From Pomphorhynchus laevis (lineage: Eukaryota; Acanthocephala; Palaeacanthocephala; Echinorhynchida; Pomphorhynchidae), in the NCBI GenBank assembly GCA_012934845.2, contig WNNJ02000360.1, positions 62,001-126,000 on the forward strand: a stretch of DNA of 64,000 bases. The letters run 5' to 3'. Below are positions 49,001 through 55,757 of this stretch, piece by piece (position 1 is the stretch's first letter; the number at the start of each line of letters is the position of its first letter). The position numbers and the translations under genes were made by a program. A model generated the notes under the pieces. That model was not told the origin of the DNA, did no database searches, and worked only from the letters and a program-made list of their open reading frames with translations.

Positions 49001-52000
49001 TGCTAGAGATATGTCGGCATTGTGGCGCATCATAACATTTTACATCTACCCTACCACGTATTCTCGTCTGGTATGCTCGCCAACAGTGCTTTGGCGTTTT
49101 CTCTTATTAGAGCCACCGAAATTCGCTGGAATAATTCTTCAGTTTCTTTTTAATAAGGAACATTCTGACAAGCAGCAAGATAGCGCACTATTTTACAAAT
49201 GAAACTTGAGCCCTCAGAGTTCTATCTTTCATACGTTTCAACAACAGCTAAGGTAAACATATAGTCATTTGCCTCCATTTTTGTGACGATATTTTCGTAC
49301 TTTGACTTACATAGCATAGTCCTTTGCGCAAACGACGCCTTAGTGCTAGATTTCGACAAATATGATGACTGATGTGGGTTAGTAACAGCAAAATAACAGC
49401 TTATGGTGGATCCCCATCCAGGAGGATGTCCGCTGGCAGTTCTCTTAAGTATCTGATAAGATTCAGGGTTTCGCTATCCACATCTAGTCCTGCTGATTCA
49501 GCTGCATGGAAAACCGTATCTAGCACTTTGTTATGACGAATACCTGGGTATCCTGCAAACAGGCATGTAAGCCCACGAAACCCGTAAACATCAGCGACTT
49601 TAAAGCATCGACGACATTTGTACGACTGCGTAGAAATTGGTATTCTCAAACACAGTTTTCACCGGTACAAAATTCAGCTGGCAACAAGCTAATCGATTTA
49701 ATCTTAATCGGCGTTGCTGCAACCAGGCATTTACGTGTTTACAACCGACCGCAAGAAAGCGTGAAGCGTCAAAAGGGTTTGATATCTCGATTTATTTTGT
49801 GCGCAACACTTGATTTATTTTCCTGATCGAGCACGATCGGGACATGTGTTTTGTACCAACTATATCGTCCGTATAAATTCGAATGGTTAGTTTCGGTGTA
49901 ACGACTTAAATGCCCTAGAAAATCCGGGAAATGAAGACATATCTCCAAAGTGTTTACAATATTGGCAAGGCTAGCGGCATAAGCAACAAGATTGTGGACT
50001 TGAAAATTTCTTATACCAATTTTTCCTATACTCAGAGGAAGACATGTTTGGATTCGTAAGCCTAGTCTTTTCCCGACTGTGTCGTTAATTAGATTTATGA
50101 CGGCGTTGTCGAAAAGCTTTAGCCGAGTTTATGGAAGAAGTTTTTAATAACATTAAACATGTTATTTCTCTCAATAGGCACTAACAGTTAAATGCAGATC
50201 AAATTGGATAACTTCGGCGGGAGTTATCCAATTTGATCAAGTACTGGCGAGAGTTCCCCATTCATATTTGATACAAAAGAAATCTCTACTAACCTTTTTT
50301 GCTGAATTTGCTTGCAATTGCGTTCCCATGCGGGAAAATTGTTTGAGCGCTCCGTACATGTTCGTATTTTAAATGAAAAACTAAATTTTTTGTGTCAATT
50401 CATCCAAACGGTTTTACGAAATACAAGCACAAACGACAAGAAATGAATCATCTAATTATGACAGACTAAGAACTTTTTCTTATAAAGAAAAAAATTTTGT
50501 GTTACAAAACGCTTATCGTGATAGTTAAAATTACATAATAAGCATCCAAATTCTTAAGGCTTTTAAATTTTGTTATACCTCAAAATTTAAACTTTTATTG
50601 ATTGTAGAACATTTATAATATATCAGGCGATTGCCAAATAGATTGCTCTATTAGATGATTTTTAATAAATCCACCAAATAGCTATCATATCGCTAAAAAT
50701 TTTAAATTTCGGTAAATGTTTGCATAACATTGAATGTAATACAGTAATAATGGCGTTAATATTCAAAGATTTATAAATATTAATGTTTTATAAAATGTCT
50801 AGACCCAACAAATATATGTCAAACAAATAAAAAAATTAATCTGATCAATCTTCTGCTCACTGATTGTGATCATCTTCAGGTAATTATAATCATATAGTTG
50901 TTTATATCAGAAAGTTAACATTTAAAATTTTTTATGATATTACAATATTATAACTTTCATCTGGAATGCCATTTTGGAATAAACATTTCATAATTTAAAA
51001 TAAACATAATTTAAAATATAATCACGAGTATTTTTATATATTATATTATTATAATCCATACTTATAAAATAGAAATGTTGAATAAAATGCGTGAGAAATA
51101 TGAGCTATGAATGAACATCAGAGTTAGCATGTGTTCTGATAAATATCAAAAATAAGTTGAATTATTAATAATATTTATAATACAGTTGCATTAAATGTAA
51201 GTGCAAGATTTAGAAACTGATTTGAATGCATAAGAAAGAAATACTTGCTTCTAATCGTAATAAATAATCTTTATTTATTTCTTTTTCATATCAATATATT
51301 TTTTCTTTAGCCAGTTGCAGAACTGTTTATCATTATCAAAATACGGTTAAGTTTCAAACTGCTAAAATATTTATGAAGTATTTTTTTTGTTACCATACTT
51401 ATATAACTGTCTACTTTTTATTTATTCAAATAGTTAAAAACTTTATTTAATAAAAATTCTGTTATTTATACCTTCTTTGTATTATCAAATATACATTTAA
51501 TTTTCTTTTCTTAATTTTTCTTAACATCTTAATTTTCTTTTCGTTGAATTTCAATAATTAAAGTTATCGGAATTAAAGCTTAAGTTTTTCGGTATTTACG
51601 TTTCAATTAGATATACTGTTATATATTATTTGAGAAATAGTTTAAGTCTGCCCTGGGATTGCAGATCGATACTGTTCTAGAATATGACATGTTTAATTAA
51701 TTATACTTTTTAACTTTTACAAAGTTCAATTAAGAATAATTGTCTTTTTTGCAGAAATAATGTCTCGAACTTCGACATCAGCTCGGCATTACAAGCTCTT
51801 TGCAGTTATTCATCATGCTGGCAAGTCATCTCATAACGGTCATTATATTTGTGATGTTTTTCATCCTGGATTGCCTGGTTGGATTCGATGCGATGACCAA
51901 AAAGTGGCTACAGTGCTTAGTCGCGATGTTCTTTCCTCTGGAGGTTCACCGACTGGGTCCGTATCAAGCAAATCTGTCGATGACCGACAAGAGCTTACTC

Positions 52001-52044
52001 CGTTTATTCTACTTTATCGTCAGCATAAAGTTGATCAGCATTAA
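32421..52044 (+). CDS. USP10: Ubiquitin carboxyl-terminal hydrolase 10-like deubiquitinase (seven coding exons)
   Basis: Exons: 32421-34092, 35680-36089, 42739-42856, 43089-43168, 43214-43423, 44268-44406, 51755-52044. All introns are GT-AG, all phases match, and the joined frame is 973 codons with the stop. The protein removes ubiquitin from substrates; human USP10 acts mainly in the cytoplasm on p53 and stress-granule or ribosome targets, so a similar role is inferred. The N-terminal 560 residues are Ser/Asn/Thr-rich and low complexity. The catalytic domain has the Cys box GNYCYVNAVIQSLLAC (Cys about 584), QQEDAHEFL, ISEIFGGYLRT, LPPCLVLHLKCFSW and the His box NGHYICDVF (His about 906) with WIRCDDQKV supplying the Asp. 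It ends in FILLYRQHK. It looks intact. At about 972 residues it is longer than human USP10 (about 800). Confidence 0.92.
34240..34375 (+). repeat. Naiad RT-end relic in USP10 intron 1
   Basis: ACATTGATACATATTTCAAACTAGGGTATTATAAAAA through TTTATGGATAGTG matches the last 40 codons of the Naiad RT gene, heavily mutated. A second Naiad scrap (3' region) follows at 34790. Confidence 0.65.
34790..34950 (+). repeat. Naiad 3'-region relic in USP10 intron 1
   Basis: GACCCCGCTGCTATGTTGGGTCATGTAATAGGGGCCGAAACCTGATAGCATATCAG preserves the core of the conserved fold with few changes; the remainder is diverged. Confidence 0.75.
34962..35272. repeat. Foldback element in USP10 intron 1 with 65-bp arms
   Basis: AAATGCCAGCGCGGGTTTC and the next 46 bp at 34962-35026 return as the reverse complement at 35208-35272 with few mismatches. 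The 180-bp centre holds the hammerhead-like sequence at 35063-35143. The arms are not similar to the other foldbacks here. Confidence 0.85.
35063..35143 (+). ncRNA. Hammerhead ribozyme-like sequence
   Basis: All core parts are in order: CTGATGA at 35113-35119; stem II GTCAT/ATGAC with loop TGTG (35120-35133); GAAA at 35134-35137; and a GTC cleavage triplet at 35068-35070. Stem III would pair GTAC (35063-35066) with GTAC (35140-35143), with one C/C mismatch before the core. Stem I has TG/CA next to the core, an internal loop, then eight continuous pairs counting G-U (35077-35084 with 35098-35105). This is a type III layout, stem III open. Predicted cleavage follows 35070. It lies in the sense direction of USP10 intron 1. 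Activity is not shown by the sequence; the short stem III is the weak point. Confidence 0.6.
35680..36089 (+). CDS. USP10: USP10-like exon 2 (Cys box)
   Basis: Acceptor TCTTTTAAG ends at 35679; the two first bases complete the Lys codon from exon 1. Encodes IFRNFECRQWSPALTPRGFFNEG and the catalytic NYCYVNAV. Donor GTATTT at 36090, phase 0. The preceding frame has a stop just inside the intron, supporting the boundary. Confidence 0.88.
36330..37730 (-). mobile_element. Decayed Jockey/R1-like LINE copy in USP10 intron 2
   Basis: Reverse-complement similarity to 18180-19440 of the LINE at 16370: GGATAGTGACTCCTC near 37545; the block around ACACCTGTAATCAGG and AGAACCGCTTGGTATACAGCAGTATCTCCACC near 36890-36975 (RT motif A to B); and GTCTTTGCTCTGAGGGACGTC near 36350. 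All frames are broken. It is clearly older than the 16370 copy. Confidence 0.75.
37868..37912. repeat. Nested short palindromes
   Basis: CTAATCGATAGTATACTATCGATTAG followed by ATAGTATACTATCTAG; two overlapping inverted repeats just before a Naiad relic. Confidence 0.7.
37905..38560. repeat. Cluster of three Naiad 3'-region relics, one inverted
   Basis: Plus orientation 37905-38100 (GGCCCCTCTGCTATG, GTGACCTCTAATCCC, TGATACAACGTCCG); minus orientation about 38100-38310 (AAGTCATTTTTTGTATTGACT, ATGTATTCGAATGAG); plus again about 38340-38560 up to GTAGAGTCATTTAGCTGAT. Neighbouring ends lie head to head. No coding sequence is attached. Confidence 0.65.
38870..39030. repeat. Naiad RT-end scrap and CR1-like 3' terminus
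   Basis: 38890-38960 matches the end of the Naiad RT gene (AATCAACACAATATTATTAAAAA, TTATGTATAG). At 38970-39005 GGCAAATGCGTCCCAACGGCACGCTTACA is the 3' end of the CR1-like LINE in minus orientation. The minisatellite starts 60 bp later. Confidence 0.6.
39062..39412. repeat. Minisatellite with a 13-bp unit
   Basis: About 26 units close to CCGTTCGTTCAGT with point variation (GTCTGTTCGTTCA, GTTCGTTTAGT). It is read through in several frames and gives a repetitive open frame that is not a gene. It lies inside USP10 intron 2, between the CR1-like end and a Naiad copy. Confidence 0.92.
39480..42240 (+). mobile_element. Naiad-like PLE copy in USP10 intron 2, lacking the endonuclease part
   Basis: A diverged 3' region (39480-39700) is followed directly by the RT gene, as in a tandem PLE arrangement. 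The RT part (about 39720-41870) is nearly open, with one internal break. Motifs: TTIDKASNNFVFIC, YWNPKLHKNPIKPRFICSAF, TYDFSTLYTNL (A motif, near 41020), KGVPMGGNSSPIIADLF (B motif, near 41290), MFRYIDDICVFN (core, near 41410), YRKDDIFKFTRNIFLHEHSC. The 3' region to 42240 has CTGCTATG/CATAGCAG and CTGATGACCTCT. No GIY-YIG domain is attached. Close to the copy at 52797, so a recent insertion into the intron, in the sense direction. Confidence 0.9.
40194..41870 (+). CDS. Naiad-like reverse transcriptase (C-terminal 558 codons open)
   Basis: Lys/Asn-rich RT of the Penelope-like type. The first part (METECNCKSLSFDKINEHICTHN) is a Cys/His-containing block kept in the copy at 53757. The RT fingers, palm and thumb follow as listed for the element. 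DFSTLYTN and YIDD carry the catalytic aspartates. The protein ends in GKFLWMNNK at 41870. The reading frame upstream (39705-40154) is the same protein, separated by one break. Confidence 0.85.
   Translation: METECNCKSLSFDKINEHICTHNLELIENCELRKLLSKGYKYRLNNNNDKNKIYSSLYNNLNDYFSKLINSESSNISKIKIWKDYIFDKIKNKMKITNNYKRKDKINKDMYKELTKLKDNYIITTIDKASNNFVFICKKLYYDILMKEVNSNDLNVNPAYERSELSLESIITSHCSIMDKKGIKVELDNKTIPILYWNPKLHKNPIKPRFICSAFKCTLKPLSVYMNKMLKVIKAHFKKYCKVIEINTGIKHYFSINSTKEFLEQTKGINFQNINTYDFSTLYTNLDLVDIKEALVKLINLIFGKRYTYICYNNYNVYLTKIKPSNKYKYMDKIELIESLNILINQNYLKVGTSIFRQVKGVPMGGNSSPIIADLFLSFIEYEFVHNCVKTKSKQYKYMKYMFRYIDDICVFNSNNFYSISEHIYPESLILNKTNINDKEGVYLDMNIKLTLTKTTINLYRKDDIFKFTRNIFLHEHSCIPYNIKYNTLNNEILRIATICNDIGFLKNHLNNLIDTYFKLGYYKNNIKQKIVKYINQHNNIKNKFKLLSGKFLWMNNK
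42240..42420. repeat. Two Naiad terminal relics, head to head
   Basis: After the copy ending near 42240, a plus-oriented relic runs through TTTAGCCTTTTTTATATAAAAGTATAAAACACATAGACCC. It meets a minus-oriented end, AGTCAGCTAACTGAGTCTACGTATTT, at about 42393-42418. Confidence 0.6.
42739..42856 (+). CDS. USP10: USP10-like exon 3 (QQEDAHEF box)
   Basis: Acceptor TTTTTTAG before GGTCAGCAAGAAGATGC. Encodes GQQEDAHEFLCRILQELHNEC and INKEEEVQ. The donor AAG/GTTGGT at 42857 is chosen over the GTACAA at 42850 because only it keeps the frame with exon 4. Confidence 0.85.
43089..43168 (+). CDS. USP10: USP10-like exon 4
   Basis: Acceptor TTACTTAG ends at 43088. Encodes the acidic loop VDSNLEDEDSSEWQEYYGKRVHIHRE, which corresponds to the EDEWEQV loop of vertebrate USP10. 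Donor GTTATA at 43169, phase 0, followed by an intron of only 45 nt. Confidence 0.82.
43214..43423 (+). CDS. USP10: USP10-like exon 5
   Basis: Acceptor GATTGAAG ends at 43213. Encodes IPTDVSPISEIFGGYLRTSLERNG, FHSLSIDAES and ALRNLTARVPVSG, matching the PITGIFGGHIRS region of USP10. Donor GTAAAT at 43424, phase 0. Confidence 0.88.
43424..44267 (+). other. USP10 intron 5, AT-rich, no insertion recognised
   Basis: Ordinary AT-rich intron. No repeat or coding frame seen. Confidence 0.5.
44268..44406 (+). CDS. USP10: USP10-like exon 6
   Basis: Acceptor ATTTTTAG ends at 44267. Encodes VKGYQTILIEKLPPCLVLHLKCFSW and the PKMQILVDIIIPQ strand, the conserved LPPVLVLHLKRF block of USP proteases. Donor GTTTGT at 44407, phase 1. 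Confidence 0.88.
44407..45289 (+). other. First part of USP10 intron 6, no feature recognised
   Basis: AT-rich; a GC-richer patch near 45180-45290 leads into the beta copy but matches nothing else I can name. Confidence 0.45.
45290..48100 (-). mobile_element. Family beta RT-nuclease retroelement (copy G), nearly complete, in USP10 intron 6
   Basis: Minus strand from 48086: APCAVCFETF...RCLGSG (N-terminal zinc-like cluster), then IARRIPKGARFLVVRYYAGLL to 47600; GAARLLSS, LQALHPSANE and GWDGLLPQHLKDL (47540-47211); GGVRPIAIGTTIRRVAAK, CTPCGAETIVHSLR and the A motif VKCDFKNAFNTVS (about 46915); FNAWYLDDATIGG (core, about 46680); LLGSCV, LPVLYGGIGIRNT; ASKARLIAVLTHESGSWLNALP; ISLRLGLPVCTPHRCRCGVMID, HGLACTRSAGRFPRHDELN; RPDDVAVF (about 45575) and LLWNSTRVDTLATSNL, EERKIAKYSDL, GRRLKK (45298). 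RPDD and the WN-S-R strand form a PD-(D/E)XK-like nuclease. About five frame breaks. Antisense to USP10. Confidence 0.82.
48100..49039. other. USP10 intron 6, stretch without a recognised element
   Basis: AT-rich to 48600. A GC-richer patch at 48610-48849 is open for 79 codons on the plus strand but matches no family I know, and its neighbours in all frames have stops. It may be a scrap of a GC-richer retroelement. Confidence 0.4.
49040..50330 (-). mobile_element. Family beta RT-nuclease fragment (copy J) in USP10 intron 6
   Basis: Minus strand: LGLRIQTCLPLSIGKIGIRN (near 50060) and NLVAYAASLANIVNTLE; then MRIPISTQSYKCRRCFKVADVYGFRGLTC (zinc cluster), GIRHNKVLDTVFHAAESAGLDV and RELPADILLDGDPP (49649-49401, nuclease-like). 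After a gap come IVRYLAACQNVPY and LFQRISVALIRENAKALLASIPDEN (about 49200-49050). It is the same subfamily as the element at 12900-16090 and marks where that protein ends. Much decayed. Confidence 0.7.
50200..50242. repeat. Short inverted repeat
   Basis: GATCAAATTGGATAACT (starting near 50197), a short loop CGGCGGG, then AGTTATCCAATTTGATC. Confidence 0.75.
50331..51754 (+). other. End of USP10 intron 6, AT-rich, no element recognised
   Basis: No coding frame. Near 50865-50890 CTGATTGTGATCATCTTCAGG resembles the CTGAAGATGATC hairpin blocks of the foldbacks, but without the GAAA part. Confidence 0.4.
51755..52044 (+). CDS. USP10: USP10-like exon 7 (His box, stop)
   Basis: Acceptor TCTTTTTTGCAG ends at 51754; the two first bases complete a Glu codon. 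Encodes ARHYKLFAVIHHAGKSSHNG, the catalytic HYICDVF, GWIRCDDQKVATV and LTPFILLYRQHK, then TAA at 52042-52044. Confidence 0.92.
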
Positions 52045-52259
52045 TAACGGGCACTGCATTTATTTTAGCAGCTGTTTTTGTAAAGGTTACAACAGTTAGC
52101 AACAAATAACATCAGTACTCACTATGTATGATTATATAAAACACAAACTTTGCTAATACGGATGGCTTTGTGTAATACTACGCCATAATCAACCTATACT
52201 GCTTCACCCGCAACTGATTTTCTTTTTAATCATTTGATTTTTGTGCGTTTTGAAGAAAC

Positions 52260-52265
52260 AATAAA
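52260..52265 (+). terminator. Likely poly(A) signal of the USP10-like gene
   Basis: AATAAA about 216 bp after the stop codon, the first such hexamer downstream. A short 3' untranslated region is inferred. Confidence 0.55.
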
Positions 52266-52796
52266 ACAAAGAACAACGTACAGACGCACGCGGAGAAAAA
52301 AAGCAGAGCAATCACATGTAAACAGATATGCAAATCACTAAAAACAAAACATTATTATAATAATGACGGTAATATTTGTGGATCTGTTTTGTTTTTGGGC
52401 TCTGCTCTTCTTACATTTACACTATCGTCATCGCATACTGAAAATAAAAATAATAATTTTATTTTTGACTTTTTACTATTTGTATTTATCACAATACAAA
52501 TCGAAAACATTTACAATGCTTTGTTTGAGTAATTGAATTAAATCATTTATCTCAATTTATTTCCGTCGTATATTTGTCAGTAATAACGTTTTAGTAATTA
52601 TTATTTCATTAGGATTATATTTTTCAGATTAAGATTTTAAAAATGATAAACAATATTTAAACAAAAAATTTTATATTTGACCATCTGATTCAACTGCTGA
52701 ATCTACATATACAAATCAGAAAATTTCCTCAATTGGAAAATTTTTTATTCAATTAAATAAATTGAATAATTTTTTTAATTTTACTTATATTACATT
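52266..52796. other. Intergenic, between USP10 and the Naiad copy
   Basis: AT-rich, no coding frame or repeat recognised. A minus-oriented scrap of the Naiad end (CTGATTCAACTGCTGAATCTACATAT) may lie near 52685-52710. Confidence 0.4.
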
Positions 52797-52949
52797 TTGA
52801 TTTAGCATTATTATGTTTTGTTTATTTTATAATTATAGTAAATACGTAGACTCAGTTAGCTGATTTGATTTGAGCGGACGTTTTATGAGATGAAACGTTG
52901 TATATGTTAGTCGTTGTAATTAACATATTCAGAGAATAAACGATATACC

Positions 52950-53306
52950 GCAGGTGTAGTGTATCTTATACAATGTACATGTGGATTGCAATATATAGGA
53001 AAAACATATCAAATGTTAAAAACTAGGTTTAGGCAACACATATATAATATACAGCATAATAGTCAAACTATATTTCATAAACATATGAGATTAATAGGAC
53101 ATGATATTAAAAACTGTAAATTATTTATTTTAGAACATATTATCGAAGAAAACATTCCAATATTAAATCAAAAACTATTAGAAAAAGAAGATTTTTGGAT
53201 TAAAACGCTTAATTCCATGTACCCATTAGGATTGAATGACGTGGTACAAGGAATTGGCAGAAGTAGTATAATACATAATAAACAACTATATTATAATATG
53301 TTATAA
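52950..53306 (+). CDS. GIY-YIG endonuclease domain of the Naiad-like PLE
   Basis: About 117 codons: AGVVYLIQCTCGLQYIGKTYQMLKTRFRQHI, the VYLIQC...YIGKT form of the GIY-YIG signature with the conserved Arg and His (RFRQH). A later Glu is in EKEDFWIKTLNSMYPLGLND. The Cys pair in QCTCG is typical of PLE endonucleases. In PLEs this domain nicks the target DNA. It ends at TAA 53304-53306, and the RT reading follows in another frame after a basic linker (RLKRKPRSHG, NRKNR). No ATG is needed if the frame is joined to an upstream part, but the leader to the left has no clear coding content. Confidence 0.85.
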   Translation, partial: AGVVYLIQCTCGLQYIGKTYQMLKTRFRQHIYNIQHNSQTIFHKHMRLIGHDIKNCKLFILEHIIEENIPILNQKLLEKEDFWIKTLNSMYPLGLNDVVQGIGRSSIIHNKQLYYNML

Positions 53307-53314
53307 TAATCCGG

Positions 53315-55390
53315 TTGAAACGCAAACCAAGAAGTCATGGTGATAAAAGGAATAGGAAAAATAGAGTTAAAAATATTAAAAAAGATATGTATATAAATGA
53401 ACAATTAGAAATATTAAAACAACTTTTAAGTGATAATAAGCTAAAAGATCTTTATGTAAATATAAGAAGTTTTTCTAAAGATATCATATGTTCAATAAAT
53501 CAAAAATTAATTAACGACTATGATAGGCTAAGTTGTATAATAGACAGACATTAACCATAAACTTCATTAATAAATGTATAGATAACATAAATATAGCCGG
53601 ACTTTTAAATAATTCTAAAAGTAAAGAAATAATAGGGTCAGATTTAAGTAAATATATTCCTGAAATAAGGTATAAACTCATACCACTATTAGGACGAAAA
53701 ATTTGTAATTATAATAAAGAATTAAAATCAATATGTAACGATAATATTAGAGACATAATGGAAACAGAATGCAATTGTAAAAGTCTTAGTTTTGATAAAA
53801 TAAATGAACATATATGTACCCATAATCTAGAATTAATTGAAAATTGTGAATTAAGAAAGCTGCTATCAAAAGGGTATAAATATAGATTAAATAATAACAA
53901 CGACAAAAATAAAATTTACAATTCGTTATATAATAACTTAAATGATTACTTTAGTAAGCTGATTAATAGTGAAAGCTCGAATATATCTAAGATAAAAATT
54001 TGGAAAGATTATATATTTGATAAAATTAAAAATAAAATGAAAATAACAAACAATTATAAAAGAAAAGATAAAATTAATAAAGATATGTATAAAGAACTTA
54101 CTAAATTAAAGGATAACTATATAATAACAACTATTGATAAAGCTAGTAATAACTTTGTCTTCATATGCAAAAAGCTTTATTATGATATACTAGTGAAATA
54201 GGTTAATTCTAATGATTTAAATGTAAATCCAACATATGAACGTAGTGAGTTGAGTTTAGAAACAATTATTACAAGTCACTGTTCTATAATGGATAAAAAG
54301 GGTATAAAGGTTGAATTAGATAATAAAACTATACCTATATTATATTGGAATCCAAAATTACATAAAAATCCAATAAAACCTAGGTTCATATGTAGTGCGT
54401 TTAAATGTACATTAAAACCACTTTCTGTCTATATGAATAAAATACTTAAAGTAATTAAAGCACACGTTAAAAAATATTGCAAGGTAATCGAAATTAATAC
54501 TGGCATAAAACACTATTTCAGTATTAATTCTACAAAAGAATTTTTAGAACAGACAAAATGAATAAATTTTCAAAATATAAATACATACGATTTTAGTACT
54601 CTTTATACAAATCTAGGTTTAGTAGATATTAAAGAAGCGTTAGTATCTAACGCTTCTTTAATCTAACAAAAATTAAACAAAAATTAAACCATCAAATAAA
54701 TGTAAATATATGGATAAAATTGAATTAATAGAATCCTTAAATATTCTGATAAATCAAAATTTTTTAAAAGTAGGGACATCTAGATTTAGACAAGTAAAAG
54801 GTGTTCCAATGGGTGGTAATAGTAGCCCACTTATAGCTGACTTGTTTTTAAGCTTTATAGAATATGAATTTGTTCATAACTGTATAAAAACTAAATCTAA
54901 ACAATATAAATATATGAAATATATGTTTCGATACATTGATGATATATGTGTATTTAATTCTAATAATTTTTATTCAATTAGTGAGCACATTTATCCAGAA
55001 AGCCTTATTCTTAACAAAACCAATATTAATGATAAAGAAGGTGTATATCTAGATATGAACATTAAATTAATATTAACTAAAACTACTATTAATTTATATC
55101 GTAAAGATGATATATTTAAATTTACAAGAAACATATTTTTGCATGAGCATTCATGCATACCATATAATATAAAATATAATACATTAAATAATGAAATTTT
55201 AAGAATTGCAACAATATGTAATGATATTGGCTTTCTTCAAAATCATTTAAATAATTTAATAGATACATATTTTATACTAAGTTACTATAAAAATAACATC
55301 AAGCAAAAAATAGTAAAATATATAAATCAACACAATAATATAAAGAATAAATTTAAACTCTTAGGTGGCAAATTTTTTGGATGGATAATA
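53315..55390 (+). pseudogene. Naiad-like reverse transcriptase, a few breaks
   Basis: The basic linker KRKPRSHGDKRNRKN is followed by IKKDMYINEQLEILKQLLS, the METECNCK...HICTHN Cys/His block (near 53757), TTIDKASNNFVFIC, YWNPKLHKNPIKPRFICSAF, an A motif region near 54590, KGVPMGGNSSPLIADLF (near 54800), the core MFRYIDDICVFN (near 54920) and FLHEHSCIPYN. It ends in a variant C-terminus near 55390. It is almost identical to the copy at 39720-41870 over most of its length, with about three interruptions. Confidence 0.85.
54630..54668. repeat. Inverted duplication within the Naiad RT gene
   Basis: TTAAAGAAGCGTTAGTA (about 54630) is followed at once by TCTAACGCTTCTTTAA, its reverse complement, replacing about 60 bp present in the 39480 copy. 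This looks like template switching at a small deletion. Confidence 0.75.
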
Positions 55391-55404
55391 AATAATATAC
55401 TTTG

Positions 55405-55553
55405 TATTAGAATAAGATACTATATAGTTTTATCAGAGGAAATACATCATTAGCATGTATTTGACCCCGCTGCTATGTTGGGTAGAGGAGTTAGGGGCCG
55501 AAACCTGATAGCATAGCAGTTCCTCCTGATGACCTCTAATTCTTATTCTGATA
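55405..55553 (+). ncRNA. Conserved three-helix RNA fold in the Naiad 3' region
   Basis: Pairings: TATTAGAATAAG (55405) with CTTATTCTGATA (55542), one G-U; AGAGG (55435) with CCTCT (55533); hairpin AAATACAT/ATGTATTT (55440/55455); hairpin CTGCTATG/CATAGCAG (55470/55512). They make a three-way junction whose single-stranded parts include CTGATGA (55526-55532) and GAAA (55438-55441). This recalls a hammerhead with stem II open, but CTGATGA is followed by one extra C before pairing and stem I is not closed next to the core. The same blocks stand at 5820-5960, 31085-31220 and 41880-42020. Function not shown. Confidence 0.5.
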
Positions 55554-55757
55554 CAACGTCTGTTATTTATTAGTCAATTCATAAAAATGACGTTTATTTT
55601 AAATTTCATTTTTTTTAACTTGATTTAAATTATAGAAAATCTAAAAACAATTATTAATTTTATTATTTTATTATTTCATTTTGATTTAGCATTATTATGT
55701 TTTGTTTATTTTATAATTATAGTAAATACGTAGACTCAGTTAGCTGATTTGATTTGC

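Larger units (their letters stand above)
52797..55757 (+). mobile_element. Naiad-like PLE with GIY-YIG upstream of RT, bounded by partial direct repeats
   Basis: Order is: an 80-bp copy of the element's own 3' end (52797-52876, ATTTTGATTTAGCATTATTATG to GTTAGCTGATTTGATTTG), a short leader, the GIY-YIG ORF (52950-53306), the RT gene (53315-55390), and a 3' region ending in the same terminal sequence (55678-55757). GIY-YIG in front of RT is the permuted order of Naiad PLEs; canonical PLEs have it at the end. Terminal direct repeats from tandem insertion (pLTRs) are usual in PLEs. The RT gene has about three breaks and a small rearrangement near 54640. This is the most complete Naiad copy in the window. 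Confidence 0.9.
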
